Positions 57,120 to 64,000 of a stretch of 64,000 bases of DNA are shown here, piece after piece (within the stretch, counting starts at the first letter, position 1; each line of letters opens with the position of its first letter). The position numbers and the translations under genes were made by a program. This DNA is from Isoetes taiwanensis (Eukaryota > Streptophyta > Lycopodiopsida > Isoetales > Isoetaceae): NCBI GenBank assembly GCA_021234155.1, contig JAJEKV010000001.1:25843189-25907188 (forward strand), read 5' to 3'. Under the pieces are notes generated by a model. The model saw only the letters and a program-made list of their open reading frames with translations, was not told where the DNA came from and did not search any database.

Positions 57120-57310
57120 TACAGATGTCCGTCCTGGACGCCCGTATATAGAGTCCGGAATGTGGTATTTTCGGTCACCCGATATCAGCCAAGTGGTATT
57201 TATGGCCAAAAAAGTGATGTTTCTTGCCAAAAGGAGTGGAGTTTCTGGCCAAAAATATGGTATTTTTGGAAGTGGTATTTCTTGCCAAAAACCAAGCGAA
57301 AAAACTGCGC
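57120..57310. repeat. Degenerate repeats of GTGGTATTT...TTGCCAAAA
   Basis: The motif GTGGTATTT followed by GGCCAAAA or TTGCCAAAA occurs about five times in 140 bp. It lies in a 132-codon plus-strand frame that probably reflects the repeat and not a protein. 57310-58010 holds no recognised gene. Confidence 0.65.
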
Positions 57311-58011
57311 GGCGGGGCCGAAATCTTTGGTCGGATCCTTCTTGCAGCTCTCTGAATAGCTTGAAATGCTTCAAAAGCCCTTCCAATCGCTTTGTCTTCC
57401 TCTTTAACACTAGTTTGATGAAGAGAGGAAGCGGCTAATAATGGGTGGCCGGAAACACCACAAAAAAAGTCCGAAAATACTAGATCCCGAACTCTAAATA
57501 TGGCGGGAAGTTCAGCATTTTGATATGGAAGCTCTTTTGAAGAAGGACATTTTTTAAACTTGACAGAAGCATATTCGAATTTCTAGAAAATAACCCAGTC
57601 AATCATGTATCATAGATTCCTCGATATTTACTGGAGTACTCACCTAGTTTTCATGCCAACTTGGAGCTTCCTTAAACGAATTTTCTCCAATAGACCAGAA
57701 ACTAATTTTTGGGGAACCATTGGTGGTGATGCTGATACAAAAGTGACTTCTTTTGTTTCTCAAATAAAGTACACAAAGGTTCGCTTCAAAAATCCATTAA
57801 ATGTGTAAAAACTATAGTTTTGTCCCAACTTCATACTACAATAGCCCATACAATCGCTTATAAGAATCTAAGAGTTTTTTAAAGCCCTGCAAGTCCATAT
57901 TAGACATGCCTGAGAAAATTGCATCAAGTGCTAAGCTACTCATATAAGTACATTCTCGTATTAACAATTAAGTGGAATAGAATACAAAATCAGATAGAAC
58001 AAAACTATAAC

Positions 58012-58724
58012 CTCGAAGAAGCCTCTGAGACTCTGCAAACATCTCCGTCCCATCCTTCTTAGTCCTCTGCAACAAAAGTATAAATTAATCTATGAACAAG
58101 AACAAGCCTGTTGCAAGTGTTGCTTTCTATATCAGCTTACCCTTTCGTTTTCTTTGGGCTTCTCTACATCTGGAATGAAACTTTCCATTGAATCTGACTT
58201 GGGTGCCTCAATTCTCGAATGACTGCATCAACAGAGGCTTTCATTTTCTTTCTAATAGATTTCAGTATTTCTTCTTCATCGTTCTCATCTACTTCAATGA
58301 CATCCAAACTATCTTTGTTGCATGGCTTCTCATCAAAATGTTTGGAAGAATTGCAAATGCCTTCAGAACCCTCCTGTTGCCATTCTGAATTCCTTGATTC
58401 AAATTTGCTCTTTAAATCTGAACCTGAACCTGAACCTGACAAACTAACATCTTGAACATCTTTCCCCTGCATATCCTCAGAAATCGCGTTTATGGGCTTT
58501 GTTTTCTCTAGTTTTCTAGACTTCTTAGCCATGCCAAAGCTTTTGAAAATAGGGTTATCTTCAGCTTTTTGTGCTTCACATCCATACTCAAAATTACCAA
58601 TGTCCCTCAAAGGGTCTCTGAATGCAGGGGCCGCATTTCAACAAGGCGATCAAGATTTTCCTTTGTGCTTTCCAAGTCGATACTTTCATTCTCTGCAAGT
58701 CGTTGCTACAGTAAAGTCCCCATA
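58012..58724 (-). pseudogene. Fragment of a charged nuclear protein, possibly Claspin/MRC1-like
   Basis: Exon 58141-58724 (acceptor CTTGCAG) encodes ESTKENLDRLVEMRPL, then DIGNFEYGCEAQKAEDNPIF, a Ser/Gly/Asp-rich stretch, and EVDENDEEEILKSIRKKMKA. A GTAAGC donor leads to exon 58012-58066, RTKKDGTEMFAESQRLLR. The last segment resembles the SQRLIRE box of Claspin/Mrc1 replication-checkpoint proteins; this is a weak resemblance. Two frame changes (near 58612 and 58205) suggest mutation. Nothing follows downstream, so the gene is truncated. Upstream it is joined to the leader shared with 1480-1650. Confidence 0.4.
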
Positions 58725-58839
58725 TTCTGGCTGGACCAAATCCGCTGCCCAATCCTCTGGTTTATGCCTTCCCTACTCCATTATTTTCGAAAGAATTGAA
58801 GAGAAGGGCGCCAGAATAGATGTGATAACTGGTTAGCCG

Positions 58840-59010
58840 GTTTCAAAGTGGCTACCCAACAACAACAACGCTCACCGCCAGTTTACACCCGATAGCAAGT
58901 TTAGAGCAGTCATTGGCATATTTTTGACATATACCTGGAATATGCCATAAACCCACATGGACGAGGGCTTGCCCCATTAGGGGCAACCCAAAAATGAGAA
59001 CAGAAAATGC
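58840..59010. repeat. Leader segment shared with 1480-1650
   Basis: On the minus strand both loci read ATGCCAATGACTGCT, preceded by GGCATATTC-type palindromes and a CCCCTAAGGGGCAAGCCC-like box. Identity is high in the outer 100 bp and falls inside the ORF. Here stops interrupt the frame. Confidence 0.8.
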
Positions 59011-59169
59011 AATACAAATAGAATAGATTAAGACCGACCAGTTTATTTTCTAGCGGGTAAATTTTGACCTGGGTGTGTCAATTGGAATTCTCGTTGAAGA
59101 GTCGATGGGTCGCTAGTACTAAGTTGCTTTTCTTTTCTTATAATCCTCGTTGCACATAGCGCAGCAGCT

Positions 59170-62100
59170 ATGGCGGAAAATGGTTGCCTCCTGTGCGCCC
59201 CATTGGTAGCCGAGTCCGTCCAGGACATGTTAGCACAAATGGAAGCGGCAAAATCTAATGGTGCGGATCTAGTGGAGTTGAGGGTGGATTGCATTAAGGA
59301 TTTTGTTCCCAGCACTGATCTTCCCAAGCTTATAAATCAAAGGGCTCTCCCTGTTCTCGTCACGTACAGGTGAGAATATTTACCATTTTATGTGAGTAGG
59401 TGTATTTGGCTGAGCAATAGTCACTTCCCCATCCAGCAATCGTTCCACACTTATGCTGCTCTGCTTTCAGCATATTTCATTTACTTTGCCTAATACACCA
59501 AGATGCAACATTCTCAAATTAGTTGCACCGTATGATCTTTTGGATCCGGAACAATAGGGCATACACCAGGCATTAGCACATATAATTATGCACTAGTAAC
59601 CTTCAGTCACCGAGAAGAGAAGTGTCAAAGGAGGACACTGACGGAATAGTAATTACTGTGCAGGCCAAGTTGGGAAGGAGGTTTCTATACTGGCCCTGAT
59701 GGTCCTCGGATGGATGCACTTACTTTGGCAGTTGAACTCGGTGCAGACTATATTGACGTAGAGCTTCAGGTTTGAATTCGGTTTTGGAACTTGGAATATA
59801 TTTAATTTGATACATTTATCTCAACATAAAAAGGAAAGTAAAACCTTAGAAACAAACTCAAATAAGAGTGATAATAAAGGAAAGCATCTCTTTGTAGAAA
59901 TAGGATCTTAACAACTAACTCTATGTAGTGCCAATTGCATCTTGTAACTTTTTACCTTGCTAAATTACAAAAACCTCCATTAAATTCTTACTTTGCTAGG
60001 TAGTTTCATCTTTTACCAGAGCAATGTGAATATTTCAAGGCCTGCAATATGCCCTGATAATAGTGTTTTCCTGAGAACTAAAAACTAGGCCAGAGTTTTA
60101 TTTTAAGAGTGAAATTGAAAGTGGGGGCCTTAAGATCTTTAACTGATGTGGCAACTTTTTGTGCCTCAATTGTTGCAACATGGCTTAATTAGCAGTGTTA
60201 CTTGCATTTCGGCAGTTTCACTTATTGTTTTTGGTAGTATATCTGACCTTGTTAACAACCAATAGGTTGCCACAAATTTTATTTCTGATATCAGAAATAG
60301 ACGGGCATCTTCACCGACTAAAATAATTGTATCCAATCATAACTATCAAAGTACACCCTCAATCGAAGAAGTCAGCACAATCATAGCAAGAATACAGGAA
60401 ACAGGGGCAGACATTATCAAAATAGTGACCACAGCCCAACATATAACTGATGTTTCTCGCGTGCTCCCAATGCTTGTTCACTCTCAGGTGAGTCATGTAA
60501 GTTCAAGGAAACTGCATTCTAACAGTTTCTTGTATGGAGGTTTTCTTTTTTTCTTCTAACTTCATTATTTCCAACTTAAAAGTCAAGTGCTACATTCGGT
60601 GATAATTCCCCATTAGACATATAGCTTATACCCCCGTCATCTTTGTCACTGTGAGATACTTTATCATGACTCCTGAACGACAGTCACATTTGATTTATTT
60701 GCATTGCATTCTTCTTTCGTGTCGTTGGAAAACATGTTTACAAATGCATTTTAAAATGTTCTGAAAGAGCTTCCAGCAGCCTGCACTATAATAGCAGAAA
60801 GCATGGACATTATTCTATTCTTCATCCTAAAGCTGATGCAATAAAGTATCTTGAAAGCTTCATGACAGTCATATAAATGGCAGGCTAGTTTTGTACCTTT
60901 GCATAGCGGAGGATGTAAGAGCACAAATGGTACATGATATCTGCATGCATGTTCTAGATATGGTCCTGGTAAAATTCCTAAGTTGGCTCTAAGGTCTTAC
61001 ATAATTATAAGTCAATGGCTGTTTTTATCCCAGTATTGAATTTGTCATCTAGTTTCCTACAATTCACATTTTGGACAACCCGCTGAATAATCAGGTTGTC
61101 TTGCTTGATCTGCTGTTGTTGACTGCAGATACCAACAATTGCATTGGTAATGGGGGAAAAAGGGCTCATAAGCAGACTTCTTGCCCCTAAATATGGTGGA
61201 TTTTTGACCTTTGGATCTCTTGCCTCTGGAAAAGAATCAGCTCCTGGTCAACCAACACTAGTTCAGCTTATTGATTTATATAAGCTGCGGCTACTAAACA
61301 GGGATGCGAAAGTCTTTGGAATAATTGGGAATCCTGTAGGTCACAGCAAGAGTCCGCTATTACATAATGCAGCTTTTGCTGAAATAGGCTTTAATGCAGT
61401 CTACGTCCCTTTTTTGGTAGACAAGCTTTCAGACTTCTTATCGGTCTATGCAGGACCAGATTTTGCAGGTTTCAGGTGATGACTCTGTGTGGTATATTGC
61501 ATGGCATATTATTCCAAGTCAATTAATTTGCATTATTGTCAGCCTGCAGGCTTCTTAAAAAGCTGATTCCTTTGAATGTAATATAGAACTTAATACATAA
61601 TTATATCGCTTCATATTATAATGCTTTTGCTCAAGCTATCTGGCTTACATTTGTACGTTTAAATGGGAATGTATGATAGGCAAATGGCCTTAGAGCTTGG
61701 TTTTTTTTTATGATCCCATAACAGTCCATGAAATCCTTCCATTGTTTTGTTCAGAACAGAATGTGGAAAAAAAAGGCAGTATGTTTTTGTTTTCTTCTGC
61801 TTGGCTATTGTAGTTGGATGTTTGGTTTTATTGTTCTACTTCAATTTCTCTGCATATCCTGCTAAAATTGCATATCCTATTCTTCAAAGCAATCTAGCAA
61901 TTCTTCCTGTTTATTGTGCAAAGTTCTTTCAGAGTATGCTGGGCTGTGCCATCCTTTATGTTTAACTGTATGATGCTTGTTTTGCAGTGTAACTGTTCCA
62001 TTCAAAGAAGAGGCTCTGAAGTGCTGTGATGAAGTTGACCCAGTTGCAAAGGTGAGTACACTGCTTTCAGGTTTTCATGATATTAACGATTACTAGATAT

Positions 62101-63878
62101 GAGAATAGAGGAAGAGCTATGTTGTATATCTTAGCTTCTAACAATGGCACAGCTTTTCATGAGCAAGATTTACTTAAAGTGCCTGTGCCTATGCTATTGC
62201 ATGGTATGTGAAGGATAAAGGCAAATCTCAGTCAAGAAAAGAGTAATAAAAGCATTTTATGTTATTGAACGATATTAGTTCTGAATTTGGTGGCTTATTT
62301 GGTAGTTTGTGGAATTGAGTAGTAATAAAAGCACTTTACGTCATTTTAGTTCTGAATTTGGGGGCTTGCTGAATTGAGTAGTAATAGAAACAAATCTAAA
62401 TTAGGCAAGCACTTTTTATCATTGAACCAAATTAATTCTTAATTTGGTGATTGGATTGAGTAGCACATACATATGGAAATTTTTATTTGAACTTTAACAC
62501 CCATACAACAAGATATTCAGGTGTATTTAGGACCCAACCTGCTATTGAGTGTCTAGAATGAGAAAATACTTCACATTTATGTGAAGCTGTAGTAATACCA
62601 TATGTGAAACGTACTAATTTTCAACTTTATTTGCTCATAAATAACCCCCTAGTACCCTGCCTAGCATGTTTTGACACGAATGAAAAGGTTGACTTGCATG
62701 CAGGGCTGTTCAATTTCCATAATACATTTGATTTATTCTGTTAGGCGATTGGTGCGGTAAATACGATTGTAAAGAGGCAAACTGATGGAAAGTTGATTGG
62801 CTATAATACTGACTGTGAAGCTGCTATTTCTGCAATTGAAGATGCGTTTGGAGGTATTATTCTTGCTTTTGCAGCAAGATATTTTAGTTTTGAATACAAG
62901 CTTCTCTTCCTAGTTAATTAGATGGAGTAGTTAGCTGGAACATGTGTGGCAATTTCTCAGCGAAAAATCAATGGCTGTCTTGGAACGTTATCAGAGCATT
63001 TTGTTGGCAGAAAGAATTTAAGTGGGATGTGGCCTAATGTGGGTCAATCTGTTCTGTCTTGTTTTATCTATGTGAGTCTAATAGTGTTTTAGAGCCAAGT
63101 GTCAACAACAAACATAAGACTTGAACTGATTGTTGTGTGGCATTCTTATTGGACGCGAAGGACACAATGGGCAGCAAAGCGGTGGACCCTTGGCAGGTAG
63201 ATTGTTTGTAGTTGTTGGAGCTGGTGGAGCAGGGAGAGCACTTGCTTTTGGGGCAAAGCAAAGAGGTTCTCGTGTGGTCATTGCAAATCGAAATTATGGT
63301 ACATAACACTCTGCGTTTCTGCTGCATGGATTATTGAGTGAAATCCAAATTTAATTTGCATAGCATGGGTATCTTTAAGAGAGGGCAATACAACTAGCAC
63401 AGGCAGTCGGGGCTGAAGCTATTCCCTTGGAAGAACTAAATGGGTTTAGACCCGAATCGGGTATGATATTGGCAAACACGACGACCATTGGGATGCATCC
63501 GCATGTGCACGAGACTCCAATTTCTAAGGTCTGCTTTTTATATTCTACCATGTTAATGGACTCCCGTAAAAGAAACTGAGGCGTGGCTACTTTTCAGGCA
63601 TCCTTAAGCTCATACAGTGTTGTCTTTGATGCCGTGTATACCCCAAGGAATACCCGCCTTTTACAAGAAGCAACTGAAATGGGTGCTGCTGTTGTAAGTG
63701 GGCTTGAAATGTTTATTCGTCAAGCAATTGCTCAATTCCAATTTTTCACTGGACAACCTGGTAACTTATGTCTGAACTTTTATGCATCAAAATTGTCCAT
63801 TCCATATTCCTGACCTGCATTGTATCTTGCACAGCTCCGACCCAGTTGATGAGAGACATTATTTCAAATAGCATGTAA
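59170..63878 (+). CDS. DHQ-SDH: Bifunctional 3-dehydroquinate dehydratase/shikimate dehydrogenase
   Basis: Ten exons: 59170-59369, 59664-59769, 60266-60487, 61129-61475, 61988-62051, 62745-62853, 63161-63298, 63380-63528, 63598-63760 and 63835-63878. All join in phase into 1542 nt (513 aa). The N-terminal type I dehydratase has ELRVDCIKDF, RPSWEGG, SNHNYQ (general-base His) and ADIIKIVTTA (Schiff-base Lys). The C-terminal dehydrogenase has GNPVGHSKSPLLHN (shikimate-binding Ser-Lys-Ser), VPFKEE (catalytic Lys), NTD (Asp), the NADP-binding GAGGAGRA and ANTTTIGM. It converts 3-dehydroquinate to shikimate. The intact Ser-x-Ser and the Thr in AVNTIV favour shikimate over quinate. The Met lies only a few residues before the domain, with no plastid transit peptide, so this may be a cytosolic isoform or an upstream exon is missed. 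The start was chosen as the only in-frame ATG near the conserved CAPLVAESVQDM. Confidence 0.97.
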
Positions 63879-64000
63879 GAACATTTTTTGCGCTCTTAGG
63901 AAGTTTCTTTGGAACAATGTTCCTAAAAGTTCAAACCGTGAAGAGTAACGAAAGGAAGAACGGTGGATCAAAATCATGAAGAATACGATACAATGGATAC
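63879..64000 (+). other. 3' flank of DHQ-SDH
   Basis: The 122 bases after the TAA are AT-rich; no canonical AATAAA is seen before the window ends. Confidence 0.5.

Noticed and set aside
57040-57438. 132-codon plus-strand ORF
   Set aside because: Its middle is made of the GTGGTATTT/GCCAAAA repeat; no family similarity seen.

Overview
This is a piece of land-plant nuclear DNA. It is AT-rich, gene-poor and full of repeats. The coding parts are split by GT-AG introns. Plant-type families are present: a fused type I dehydroquinate dehydratase-shikimate dehydrogenase, boron-transporter (BOR) exons, an SOS1-type Na+/H+ antiporter, PPR proteins, Ty3/gypsy and LINE retroelements, a CACTA element, and a primer-binding site complementary to plant initiator tRNA-Met. 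The lineage cannot be fixed from the window. The repeat load and gene fragments would fit a large-genome plant, possibly a fern, lycophyte or gymnosperm, but that is a guess.

Only two genes look complete and undamaged. One is a three-exon 3-ketodihydrosphingosine reductase (KDSR/TSC10) on the minus strand at 45086-46761 (333 aa). The other is a ten-exon DHQ dehydratase/shikimate dehydrogenase on the plus strand at 59170-63878 (513 aa). They serve unrelated pathways, sphingolipid long-chain base synthesis and the shikimate pathway.

The rest is largely a graveyard. At 1-1560 lies a decayed SOS1-like antiporter. From 3508 to 7652 is a broken, chimeric gypsy retroelement. At 7653-11930 and 16282-22490 are two copies of one large segment carrying a dead boron-transporter gene, and both copies share the same disabling 23-bp duplication. 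Copy B also took in a 2893-bp element with 25-bp terminal inverted repeats, placed 5 bp inside a splice donor, and its 3' end is fused to a PPR gene fragment. A gene resembling a PD-(D/E)XK nuclease occurs three times (11907-12718, 28014-28764, 29950-30437), two of them in a 1.94-kb tandem duplication. At 24366-27090 are fragments of a STE20-like kinase and of an unknown organelle-targeted-looking gene.

The region 30438-32690 holds LINE remnants. The region 33230-35440 holds unusual minisatellites built on the palindrome GGCGCCATGGCGCC. A decayed PPR gene lies at 40020-41060. Another LINE tail at 42215-43600 is split by a 744-bp CACTA element with a GCT target duplication, and the related LINE tail at 51380-52100 shows the empty site. 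From 47 to 59 kb are hairpins, tandem duplications, an LTR remnant with its primer-binding site, an unknown multi-exon gene (55780-56615) and a fragment of a charged nuclear protein (58012-58724).
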